Assembly: GCA_036937835.1 (NCBI GenBank)
Contig: CM072866.1
Location: forward strand, 12,284,001-12,348,000
Direction: 5' to 3'
DNA: 64,000 nucleotides
Source: Pampus argenteus
Lineage: Eukaryota > Chordata > Actinopteri > Scombriformes > Stromateidae
The notes beneath the pieces are model-generated. The model was not told the origin of the DNA and made no database searches. It worked only from the letters and a program-made list of their open reading frames with translations. Below, piece by piece: positions 1 through 8,449 of this stretch. The translations under genes were made by a program, and so were the position numbers. How positions within the stretch are numbered: the first letter of the stretch is position 1; each line of letters begins with the position of its first letter.

Positions 1-61
1 GATCTGTTAAGAGTTAACAACAGCTCCAGTTTTTAGTTGATAGCTTTTCAATGGTATGCAA

Positions 62-277
62 ACCACTCTGATCATATTCCCTTCCTCAATGCTCCAACAA
101 GAAGTAAAGAACAATCATCAATGACAGAGAACATATGAAGTAAACCATTATTCTCCATCCACTTCATGCTCAGAAGGGAATATCACGTCTCATCATCGTG
201 GTTAGCGAGACCAAACACTTTAGAAACACATTTCTCAAGTCAAGAACTATAGAAATGATCCCTGAAAGTATAGTCTT
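62..277 (-). ncRNA. U3 snoRNA gene copy 1
   Basis: This is a 216-bp U3 small nucleolar RNA copy (the human RNA is 217 nt). U3 is a box C/D RNA of the SSU processome that pairs with pre-rRNA for 18S processing in the nucleolus. Read on the minus strand it opens with the vertebrate U3 5' domain (AAGACTATACTTTCAGGG, then ATCATTTCTATAG). It then has a C'-type GATGATGAG, box B as CTGAGCATGAAG, box C as TGATGA, and the terminal GAGTGGT. Box D reads CAGA instead of CTGA. A PSE lies upstream at 320-338, but similarity to the other copies stops near 366, so the distal promoter is not shared. Its 3' flank, to the window edge, matches copy 4. It may be active or a promoter-truncated pseudogene. Confidence 0.88.
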
Positions 278-319
278 AATGTGACTGTGTGTGGAAACTG
301 CACCTGATTCACTGCAGAG

Positions 320-338
320 CGATTCTCAGTCAGGGTTG
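320..338 (-). promoter_or_regulatory. PSE of U3 copy 1
   Basis: On the minus strand this reads CAACCCTGACTGAGAATCG, at -61 to -43 from the RNA start. It fits the vertebrate snRNA proximal sequence element bound by SNAPc. No TATA box lies near -25, which fits Pol II rather than Pol III transcription. Confidence 0.65.
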
Positions 339-964
339 CTGAGCTGCTGCGTCTCATCCAGTCATGGTCTCAGGTCAATAGATGACAATCAAGCCTATTC
401 AAAATCAGATTGATAACACATGCGTGGTTGCTCCATTGACCTTTGGAACAATTTAGACTTTTTCACAGCAGACATCTTGACATGTCACAGTAGGAAAAGC
501 ACAGGTGCTTTGATTCCTGGGTCCTGGTATTGTGCATACTGGAGAACTGAACCACTGTTAATGTTATTAGTAACACCTGTATTTTTCTATGTCTATATAT
601 CTATGAAAGCAGCCATTTATCATCCTAATTTGCAATAAGCATCACACATGTTTCAAGTACATTTTTTTAAATTAAATTAAATCTACAAAACAAACAATTT
701 CCCAGGCTATATATATTTAGCATAGCTGTTTTGCTACAGAGGTTTATTCTTTTATTTGTTGATACATCACATTGAAGACATAATAGCAGAAATATAACTT
801 ATTGTAACAATTAAAACACTATAAACTGAACAGTTAAATAATACTGACTATTCCTTAAACAAGCAAAAATCATTCCTGCTTTGAAAAAAAGGTTCAGACT
901 AAACACAATTCCAATTAGAAAAAAAAGTCATAATAACACAACTCACTTAACACTATTACTACAA

Positions 965-1180
965 ACCACTCTGATCATATTCCCTTCCTCAATACTCCAA
1001 TATGAAGTAAAGAACAATCATCAATGACAGAGAACATATGAAGTGAATCATTATTCTCCATCCACTTCATGCTCAGAAGGGAATATCACAACTCATCATC
1101 GTGGTTAGCGAGACCAAACACTTTAGAAACACATTTCTCAAGTCAAGAACTATAGAAATGATCCCTGAAAGTATAGTCTT
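965..1180 (-). ncRNA. U3 snoRNA gene copy 2
   Basis: This is a full-length 216-bp U3 copy on the minus strand. The 5' domain is intact and boxes B (CTGAGCATGAAG) and C (TGATGA) are intact; box D is CAGA. Upstream similarity to copies 3 and 4 runs about 320 bp beyond the RNA start, to roughly 1505, so both proximal and distal promoter sequence is present. It lies head-to-head with copy 3 across about 1.3 kb. Its 3' flank differs from the other copies and shows no clear 3' box. It is a plausible functional gene. Confidence 0.88.
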
Positions 1181-1222
1181 AATGTGACTGTGTGTGGAAA
1201 CTGCACCTGATTCACTGCAGAG

Positions 1223-1241
1223 CGACTCTCACTCAGGGTTG
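1223..1241 (-). promoter_or_regulatory. PSE of U3 copy 2
   Basis: The minus strand reads CAACCCTGAGTGAGAGTCG at -61 to -43. It differs from the copy 3 element at a few positions but keeps the ACC-N-TGA core and the spacing. Confidence 0.6.
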
Positions 1242-1505
1242 CTGAGCTGCTGCGTCTCATCCAGTCATGTGGTTAACTGACACAGCACAGTGCAACTAAT
1301 CAATTCATGCTTCTGACAGCACAACTGTGATACAAAGATAAAGAAAACACTTGTATAAAAATAAGAAAATGTGTGGGAAAGAAAATGTATCTGGTAATTT
1401 TTTTTAAGTTACACAGACTATATTTAGTCATAATTGAATACACTTGTAAAACAAAATCCCATTTTCTCTAACTGATTGATAATCAAAAAGTTTGTCTTAT
1501 AGGAC

Positions 1506-1679
1506 ATGCTGAGTGAGAAAAAGATGAACGAGCAAGATCAGAGCGAGCGAGGGGATCCAGAAATGGAGAGAGGAATGCAGAGGAAGATCAAGTTGAGAGA
1601 AGAGAGGGACAATGATGAAGCAGCTGCACCAACTCCCTACTCTACGGAGTTTGATTTAGGTGACGAAGACACAGGTTAA
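1506..1679 (+). other. Short charged ORF, possible transposase N-terminus
   Basis: This is a 57-residue ATG-to-TAA frame rich in Glu, Lys, Arg and Asp. It ends in an acidic stretch (TEFDLGDEDTG) and begins right where the U3 upstream homology ends. Charged N-termini of this kind occur in hAT-type transposases with TTF/DUF4371 domains, and such a fragment lies on the same strand at 4254-5172. The link is inference; it could be a chance frame. Confidence 0.2.
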
Positions 1680-1899
1680 ATGTAAGTTAAACCACAAAGA
1701 TGTTTATTTAGTATTTTACTATGTTTAAACAAGCAAATAATTTATGCAAAGTGCTATTAATCATCTTTTCAAGTTTTTCAGGGAACTCTTAATAATTAAA
1801 ATAACATTCTTAAGTTGCTTATTTTTTCAGACTTACTTATTTTGGCTCTGAAGCCTGACATCTGGTATGATATATGGATTGACTGGAGCGTTTGTTTGT

Positions 1900-2020
1900 G
1901 CCGCTGTTGGAGACGTCTTTGCTTGCCACAATATGTTTTTCATTGAGATGATATTTTAGTCTGGAATTACTTTGATGATAAGCAAACTCCTTTTTGCACA
2001 ACTTGCAGGTAACAACACTC
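1900..2020 (-). pseudogene. BED-type zinc finger remnant of a hAT transposase
   Basis: In one minus-strand frame there is a CKLCKKEF segment (1996-2007 encode the CxxC) followed by HLNEKH (histidine codons at 1948-1950 and 1933-1935). This is the CxxC...HxxxxH pattern of a BED finger. A stop codon lies just upstream in the same frame and no start is usable. It reads as a decayed DNA-binding domain of a hAT transposase lying between the two divergent U3 copies. The rest of the transposase is not visible nearby on this strand. Confidence 0.5.
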
Positions 2021-2432
2021 CAACTCCAACACTATGAGGACACATTTCATCGTCCATCTTTGTTTTACCGGATGTCACATGTACATCTGCATTACGGGTA
2101 CCAGAAACAAGTAAAAATAATAGTATGTGATTAATTAGTGTTAAAAATGTTAACTTGTTAATTTCTGTCTAATTAATTAATCAAATTTAATGTGTTAAAA
2201 TGCCGACCCTAATTGAATTATGACTAAATATAATCTGTGTAATTTTGTAGTCTGAAAAATTACCAGATACCTTTTCTTTTCTTACTTTCCCACACATTTT
2301 CTTATTTTTATACAAGTGTTTTCTTTATCTTTGTATCACAGTTGTGCTGTCAGAAGCATGAATTAGTTACACTTTTAGTTGCACTGTGCTGTGTCAGTTA
2401 ACCACATGACTGGATGAGACGCAGCAGCTCAG

Positions 2433-2451
2433 CAACCGTGACTGAGAATCG
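2433..2451 (+). promoter_or_regulatory. PSE of U3 copy 3
   Basis: The sequence CAACCGTGACTGAGAATCG lies at -61 to -43 of the RNA start and closely matches the vertebrate snRNA PSE pattern ACC-N-T-N-ACT-N-A. No TATA box follows. A TTTCCCACACATTTTC block near -205, also present upstream of copies 2 and 4, could be a degenerate STAF-type distal element. Confidence 0.65.
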
Positions 2452-2493
2452 CTCTGCAGTGAATCAGGTGCAGTTTCCACACACAGTCACATT

Positions 2494-2709
2494 AAGACTA
2501 TACTTTCAGGGATCATTTCTATAGTTCTTGACTTGAGAAATGTGTTTCTAGAGTGTTTGGTCTCGCTAACCACGATGATGAGTTGTGATATTTCTTTTTG
2601 AGCATGAAGAAGATGGAGAATAATGATTCACTTCATATGTTCTCAGTCATTGATGATTGTTCTTTGCTTCTTCTTGGAGCATTGAGGAAGGAAATATGAT
2701 CAGAGTGGT
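2494..2709 (+). ncRNA. U3 snoRNA gene copy 3
   Basis: This is a 216-bp U3 gene on the plus strand. It has the canonical 5' domain, box B GAGCATGAAG at 2600-2609, box C TGATGA at 2651-2656, box D as CAGA at 2701-2704, and the terminal GAGTGGT. The upstream promoter homology is complete, reaching back to about 2205. A good snRNA 3' box, GTTTAACAAAAATAAGA, sits at 2730-2746, about 21 bp past the RNA end. With PSE, distal block and 3' box, this is one of the two copies most likely to be expressed. Confidence 0.92.
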
Positions 2710-2729
2710 TTGCATAACATTGAGAAAGT

Positions 2730-2746
2730 GTTTAACAAAAATAAGA
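2730..2746 (+). terminator. snRNA-type 3' box of U3 copy 3
   Basis: GTTTAACAAAAATAAGA fits the vertebrate 3' box pattern GTTT-N(0-3)-AAA-R-N-N-AGA, which directs 3'-end formation of Pol II snRNA-type transcripts. It lies at the usual distance, 10-25 bp downstream of the mature end. Confidence 0.5.
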
Positions 2747-3262
2747 CCTAGTATAAAAATGAAAGCTTGCATCTTGATTCATATTATGTGAGTATGTTAA
2801 TATGAAAACACTTAAACAAAAGCATCCAAAATTGATACTTTCCATCATCCACAAGTTGTTATTGTTAAGGAACAACAGCATATTTACTGTCTTCCTCTTA
2901 AGTCTGTTCTGGCGGTAATTCCTAGCTATCTCACTAACCCTAACCCTTTGCTCAGGGCTGACAAAGTTTGTTCATGTTTTCTCCGTCAAACTAGTGCATC
3001 CTTGTCTCTGGGTATTACCTTTTTCTTCTGAGTACCAATGTACTTCAATCAGCACTTATCTCATAACTATATTTATTAATTTAAACAACTTCAACAGCAA
3101 CAGTGCTTAGCAGAGCTTAAAGCTCTACAGTTTCCTATTTTTGTACCTGGGTATTGCCCGCCTGTGCCAAAGGACTCTGCCAGAGATGTCTACCTTTCCC
3201 TGTCTAACATAATCTGCAGGTGCTCTTCTTCTTCTGTCCACCTTTCCACATATGTGTCATAT

Positions 3263-3457
3263 TCAGTATCCTGGTTTGGTTTGTAAGTGTTTCATTAGTT
3301 TGGTTGTGTTGCCACAACTCCTCACGGTTTTCCGACAGATGTCGCAAACAGCATCCTGGCTGTTTGTGGAGCTAAAATAGCTCTGCTCATTCATTTGAGA
3401 ATCCATTTTACAGCATACAGATCTGGTAATGGAAGTAAGTAGGGATCCGCACATCAC
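3263..3457 (-). pseudogene. Second BED-type zinc finger remnant
   Basis: A minus-strand frame contains AVCDICRKTV followed by NTTKLMKHLQTK. This resembles the CxxC...NTTxLxxHL signature of BED fingers in hAT transposases and ZBED proteins. The final histidine of the finger appears replaced (TKPGY). No other transposase domain follows in frame, so this is a fragment, independent of the one near 1.9-2.0 kb. Confidence 0.5.
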
Positions 3458-3837
3458 TAATTTAGTATTATTTTTAATTGCAGCAGTTCAGTTTTTACGT
3501 TTTCCACACAAAGTAGATGTCAAGTTTCTTATATTAGTGCTGTATAGACAAACATTGTCATTTGACAGGAGTATAAGACAAACTTTTTGATTATCAATCA
3601 GTTAGAAAAGATGGGATTTTGTTTTACCAGTGCATTGAATTATGACTAAATATAGTCTGTGTAACTTTATATTACCAGATACCTTTTCTTTCCCACACAT
3701 TTTCTTATTTTTATACAAGTGTTTTCTTTATCTTTGTATCACAGTTGTGCTGTCAGAAGCATGAATTAGTTACGCTACACTAGTTGCACTGTGCTGTGTC
3801 AGTTAACCACATGACTAGATGAGACGCAGCAGCTCAG

Positions 3838-3856
3838 CAACCGTGACTGAGAATCG
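3838..3856 (+). promoter_or_regulatory. PSE of U3 copy 4
   Basis: Identical in sequence to the copy 3 element, at -61 to -43. The shared upstream region reaches back to about 3568. Confidence 0.65.
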
Positions 3857-3898
3857 CTCTGCAGTGAATCAGGTGCAGTTTCCACACACAGTCACATT

Positions 3899-4114
3899 AA
3901 GACTATACTTTCAGGGATCATTTCTATAGTTCTTGACTTGAGAAATGTGTTTCTAAAGTGTTTGGTCTCGCTAACCACGATGATGAGTTTTGATATTCCC
4001 TTCTTAGCATGAAGTGGATGGAGAATAATGGTTTACTTCATATGTTCTCTGTCATTGATGATTGTTCTTTGCTTCTTCTTGGAGCATTGAAGAAGGAAAT
4101 ATGATCAGAGTGGT
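3899..4114 (+). ncRNA. U3 snoRNA gene copy 4
   Basis: This is a 216-bp U3 copy on the plus strand with intact 5' domain, C' and C boxes (box C at 4057-4062), and box D CAGA. Box B reads CTTAGCATGAAG, one substitution from the CTGAG form in the other copies. Box B together with box C is the binding site for the U3-55K protein, so this copy may be weakened. Its 3' flank to about 4173 is the inverted match of positions 1-61, including an AACTCTTAACAGATC segment. The hAT fossil begins soon after. Confidence 0.87.
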
Positions 4115-4253
4115 TTGCATATCATTGAAAAGGTGTCAGCTAAAAATTGGAGCTGTTTTTAACTCTTAACAGATCAGTTTAACATTTAGATGTCAAATCC
4201 TTTTGATAAGTGCTGCATAGTTAAACATTTGTTTCCAAACATCTGGGACAGGT

Positions 4254-5172
4254 AAAGCATTTAACCTCAGCTGGTTAGAATATTCAGTTAGCCAGAAGTC
4301 AGCTTTCTGCTCCCCATGCAGAAAAAATATCAAACATGATAGTTTGGTCAGTACTCGTTGCAACAACTGGAAGAAAGCGTTAGTTATGTTTGTCAAACAT
4401 GAGATGGCACAAACACATATGGGCAGTGTTGTTACATGCAAAAACTATCAGGCAACTAGCAAACAGGGAAATGTTGTACAGATGATAGCATCTGCAAATG
4501 TTAGTGAGATGGCAGAAAGAAGAGAGTGTCTCAGGTGAATTGTTGCAGTCACTTCTATGTTGGTGAGACAGGGACTCCCTTTTTGTGGCCACGATGAAAG
4601 TAGAGACAGCACAAACAGAGGGGATTTTCTGGTGTGCATGGAGCTTTTGAAGGAGTTTCATCCTTTTCTTCAAAAACATAATCCTCCATCAAATGCTCAG
4701 TATATCTCACCAACATCAGAATGAGATGATTGACTGTTGTGCCCAAAAGTCATTGTGTCTGAAATGACAAAGTCTAATATATATGCCATCATGGCAGATG
4801 AGGCAAGGGATGAAAAATCAGAGCAGTTAACTGTTTGTGTCAGGTATGTGTCAGAGGGGACAGTGAAAGAACGCTTCCTAGCATTTGCTGAGATAAAATC
4901 ATTTAATCATTTAATGCCCAATCCATTGCCAGCTTAGTGTATAGCACAAACATAGATCCACATTGTGTGGATAGGACGGTTGGTGAGCTTGAGCAAAGAA
5001 TTTGCAGTGAAGATGCAAGGCTACTAAAAGGCATCCAGTCCTAAATGTAAGAACGTCTTGAATGAATCACACTTGAATGAACTTTGACAACACTACAGCA
5101 TTGACCTGAAAACAGAGAAGGATGTGGTGGCCAAAAACTTTCTTCGGAAACAATCAGTTCAGACATATGAAT
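4254..5172 (+). pseudogene. hAT-family transposase fossil (TTF/DUF4371 type)
   Basis: These are conceptual pieces of a TTF-finger plus DUF4371 transposase in order. The first, about 4254-4535, has SWLEYSVSQKSAFCSPCR, then NNWKKA, FVKHEMAQTH and VVQMIASANVSEMAE. The second, about 4558-4700, has LVRQGLPF and GHDES. The third, 4737-4937, has MADEARDEKSEQLTVCVRYV. The last, to 5172, has VGELEQRICSEDARLL and IDLKTEKDVVAKNFLRKQS. Stops and frameshifts separate the pieces, and the C-terminal dimerisation domain is missing. It is a dead mobile-element copy abutting U3 copy 4. Confidence 0.7.
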
Positions 5173-5540
5173 AAACACTTATGGTTATATTTAGGTGCGC
5201 TCTATAGTCCGGAAAATATGATAAATAATAATAATGAAGAATTACTCAGTGCTCCTCAGCTGTTTGTGAAGTTTTGTGCTCGTACGCTACATTCGCTCAC
5301 ATCCTGTGCTTCTTCTGGGGGAAAAACCCACTGTCTTTAAAACCTAGTGATGCCCCTGCTGGTAAGACAAATGCCCGTCTTCGCTACCTGATTAATAATC
5401 AAAATGTTTATTGTGTCAAGTGACACTGTTTAACTATACACCACCTACATAAGGAACTTCATATCTACATTTTATATGGGTAAGATGTTAAACTGGGCAC
5501 TTAAGAACTAAAAACAGCCTAAATTATTAGTTTTTATTCA
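5173..5540. other. Spacer with a common fish repeat motif
   Basis: No gene is visible. The segment GTGCGCTCTATAGTCCGGAA near 5195 resembles a dispersed repeat found widely in fish genomes (recalled, not searched). The rest is AT-rich. Confidence 0.35.
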
Positions 5541-5562
5541 ACACTTTCTCAATGTTAAGCAA

Positions 5563-5778
5563 ACCACTCTGATCATATTCCCTTCCTCAATACTCCGCAA
5601 GGAAGTAAAGAACAATCATCAATGACAGAGAACATATGAAGTGAATCATTATTCTCCATCCACTTCCTGCTCAGAAGGGAATATCACAACTCATCATCGT
5701 GGTTAGCGAGACCAAACACTTTAGAAACACATTTCTCAAGTCAAGAACTATAGAAATGATCCCTGAAAGTATAGTCTT
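5563..5778 (-). ncRNA. U3 snoRNA gene copy 5
   Basis: This is a 216-bp U3 copy on the minus strand. The 5' domain and box C are intact and box D is CAGA. Box B reads CTGAGCAGGAAG, a T-to-G change in the otherwise constant GCATGAAG core, which may impair protein binding. The 5' flank is a diverged version of the copy 2-4 flank, recognisable to about 5977. Downstream, GTGTTGAATAAAAACTAA is a plausible 3' box. It may be functional or recently decayed. Confidence 0.87.
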
Positions 5779-5820
5779 AATGTGACTGTGTGTGGAAACT
5801 GCACCTGATTCACTGCAGAG

Positions 5821-5839
5821 TGACTCTCACTCAGGGTTG
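5821..5839 (-). promoter_or_regulatory. PSE of U3 copy 5
   Basis: The element lies at -61 to -43 on the minus strand and is identical to that of copy 2 except for its final base. Confidence 0.55.
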
Positions 5840-6082
5840 CTGAGCTGCTGCGTCTCATCCAGTCACATGTGTTTATGTAAATGACACAGCATACTTTAGC
5901 CAATCAATGCAGGCCTCTGACAGGACAGAAAGACAGCACTGAGATAAAGAAGAAGCTTGTATAAAGTAATCCACCCACCACTATTCTCAATGTAGTGGGC
6001 CTGCAATATAGAATATTTAATGGTAACTACTGTAAATTTTAATTCCTCAAACTTATTTTTTCCACATAACTTTTTTAAAATA

Positions 6083-6780
6083 GTGGTGGGCAGATTGATC
6101 TAAAATATCAATAGTGTCGATACTAACGTTGGTATTGGTATTGATCAAAACTTGTGTGACGAGATCGATATTTAGGTCTGAATTTCTCTTCTCTTCTTTT
6201 CTCTTCAGTACAGAGTGGTCGACTCACGCTGCAAACACGGCTCCTTTCTCACTTCAGTCAGGCTCACTTAGCCCCTCCCCCTCCCCATGGACAGGCCCCA
6301 GTTGTTATATCATTGACACTGTCATATAATTATGCAGTAATGTTGATTCACAAAAACTGAAAAAGTACATTTTAAATTGAAAACATTGTTTGTTTGTTTT
6401 TTTGCCGTTTTAGTTATTCAAACAAATGTAAATTCAAATTACTTTAAATTCAGATTACTTTAATGAAAGTGAAATTTAAGTTACTTAGTTTTATAAATAT
6501 TTCTGAGTTAGGCTAATTAATAAAAGTATTTTTAATTTACCTAAAACCTTTGTCCTGCATTTTATTATAATCATAATATAATTAATATGAGAGAAAATTA
6601 CAAAATAATTCAAGAATCATGAAAAATCTAATTTCCATTAAACTTTGCATATTGATGACACATTGCTCTCCCATACACAAAAATAGATGGTAGTATTAGA
6701 AAGTATCGGTATTGGCAATACTGGCTCTATATTTACTTGGTATTGGATCGTTATTTTGCGGTATCACACAGCTCTATTCC
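6083..6780. mobile_element. Possible non-autonomous DNA transposon
   Basis: This AT-rich block is bounded by AGTGGTGGGCAGATTGATC at the left and a TATCGGTATTGGCAATACTGG to GGTATCACACAGCTCTA segment at the right. Both ends carry repeated GGTATTG/TATCGATA words, which occur in short fish DNA transposons. There is no coding capacity, and end points and family are uncertain. Confidence 0.3.
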
Positions 6781-6963
6781 AAACAGGGGCATGACAAAAA
6801 TCTCTATTACTGATTGATAATAAAACATGTTTAATTTATTCCTGTAAAATAACTTAATAGTACAGCACTAATTCAAATAATTTGATGTTTTCTCCCTTGA
6901 TAACAGAAACTTTTAAGATTTCCATATAACATACTCAATTAATATTTCAACATTTTTGGGCAA

Positions 6964-7179
6964 ACCACTCTGATCATATTCCCTTCCTCAATACTCCACA
7001 AGGAAGTAAAGAACGGTCATCAATGACAGAAAACGTATGAAATGAATCATTATTTTCCATCCACTTCACGCTCAGAAGGGAATATCACGTCTCATCATCG
7101 TGGTTAGCGAGACCAAACACTTTAGAAACACATTTCTCAAGTCAAGAACTATAGAAATGATCCCTGAAAGTATAGTCTT
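6964..7179 (-). ncRNA. U3 snoRNA gene copy 6, independent flanks
   Basis: This is a 216-bp U3 gene on the minus strand. The 5' domain and C' box are intact, box B is CTGAGCGTGAAG (the same as human U3), box C is TGATGA and box D is CAGA. Unlike copies 1-5, the sequence immediately upstream is unrelated to theirs. It nevertheless has a PSE match at the same position (7222-7240) and a STAF/ZNF143-like site at 7371-7389. That pattern argues for a selected promoter rather than a retrocopy. I consider this the best candidate for a functional U3 gene here. Confidence 0.9.
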
Positions 7180-7221
7180 AACGTTACAGCGGGTGAAAAT
7201 AGGACCTCATCTACAGGATAG

Positions 7222-7240
7222 CCATTCACACTCACGGTTT
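7222..7240 (-). promoter_or_regulatory. PSE of U3 copy 6
   Basis: The minus strand reads AAACCGTGAGTGTGAATGG at -61 to -43. It shares ACCGTGA, TG and GAAT with the PSE of copies 3 and 4, at identical spacing, while the surrounding bases do not align. No TATA box is near -25. Confidence 0.7.
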
Positions 7241-7370
7241 ATCACTGCATTTACACATGAATATATACGCAAAGCCACCATCTTATAAGTAGTAAAGAAA
7301 GTCTAACCACTATAAACACTGTTAATACCATGACCTAAATGTTTTATTTACTTATAATCCAATTCCACAA

Positions 7371-7389
7371 GACCCAGAATGCTTTGCGG
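7371..7389 (+). promoter_or_regulatory. STAF/ZNF143-like distal element of U3 copy 6
   Basis: GACCCAGAATGCTTTGCGG matches the SPH/STAF consensus (YWCCCRNMATSCMYYRCR) at nearly every position. It lies at -192 to -210 from the copy 6 RNA start, the usual place of the distal sequence element in vertebrate snRNA-type genes. Confidence 0.65.
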
Positions 7390-8198
7390 AAACAGTCGTT
7401 ATACGTCATAGCATTATGTTTAATTATACGGTTTTAAAAAGGTGTGTACCAGAATCATCTCTGATATTTGGTCAGTTTGTTTGAATATTGTGTAACTAAA
7501 CAAAAGGGGACATTTCCATGTATAGCAGGAGTATTTATTTTACGTTTACACGAGATGTACGTGTGCTGAAACGGCGCGTTATTTATATCGTTCCTGACAG
7601 AAAGCTGGGGACGTAATATAGTTCCGGTTTACAACTCCCACCGACAGAGCCGCCTAACGTTAGTTGCAAAAAAGATGCTCTTTAACGGAAGCAACAATAA
7701 CAAAATTTAAGCGTTGAACCATATTTTCCACGAGTAGTGGACAACAAACACACCAGAGAAGTGGTCTGAGTTTGACAATAAATCCTTCCTGTTTAGTTCA
7801 GCCGTTTGGCCAGCAGTTGGCTCTATCGGACACGCGAGGGCGGCATTTCAACCGTGATTTCACCGACGAGTTAAGATAATAATTTAATAAGAAAACAAAC
7901 TTTTCACAAAGGAGTAAAACTATCAGAATTGCTATTAAGATTGTAATGGTTTTTATGTTTGAAGCGATTATAACCGAGACAAACAGTATAATAACAGACG
8001 ACTGCTCTGTGAAGAAAAGTCCATCGTTTCGGTTATCGTCACTATAACGGTCGTTAATGTTAGGTGTCTGGCGTTATTTGACTGAATTAACCAGGTTATT
8101 TTCATGTTTTCCACCTTTAGTCTGAAAAAACGAACCATAAACTTAAACAAACACATATTATAGTGAATAAAATGGAAAGAACTGAGCAGGATACTCAC

Positions 8199-8440
8199 CG
8201 GATAGTATAACTTTAGTTTAGCTAGCATTTTCAAGCAGAGAGCTTCAACATTTTTCTTGATGTCACATTGGGGTCAGCATTAAGACAACCGAATTACCAA
8301 TTTAACCATAAAAATATAACATTCGTGGGACTGCAACAGATGTGTTTTTATCTCGCAGGGTTACTGAAAGACCGCTAAATTCAAAGTGCAGCAGGTTCGT
8401 CTTCGTCTATTAAGGACTGGTTTCGTTGCGCATGCTCAAG
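8199..8440 (-). other. Candidate promoter and first exon, unidentified transcript
   Basis: The segment 7.4-8.45 kb has more CpG dinucleotides than its surroundings. An NRF1-like TTGCGCATGCTC lies at 8427-8436. On the minus strand a short open frame begins with ATG at 8228 (MLAKLKLYYP, 10 codons) and runs exactly into a strong splice donor, CCG|GTGAGT, exon end 8199. A transcript from here would read toward the U3 cluster. The peptide resembles nothing I recognise, and zdhhc2, expected beyond micu3 by human synteny, is not recognisable. The exon start is a guess. Confidence 0.3.
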
Positions 8441-8449
8441 TGATACCAG

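Noticed and set aside
1..4173. A single DNA transposon with about 370-bp terminal inverted repeats
   Set aside because: The repeated module is a U3 snoRNA gene with its promoter: the 5' domain AAGACTATACTTTCAGGG, boxes B and C and a PSE are all present. The inverted arms are gene copies, not transposon ends.
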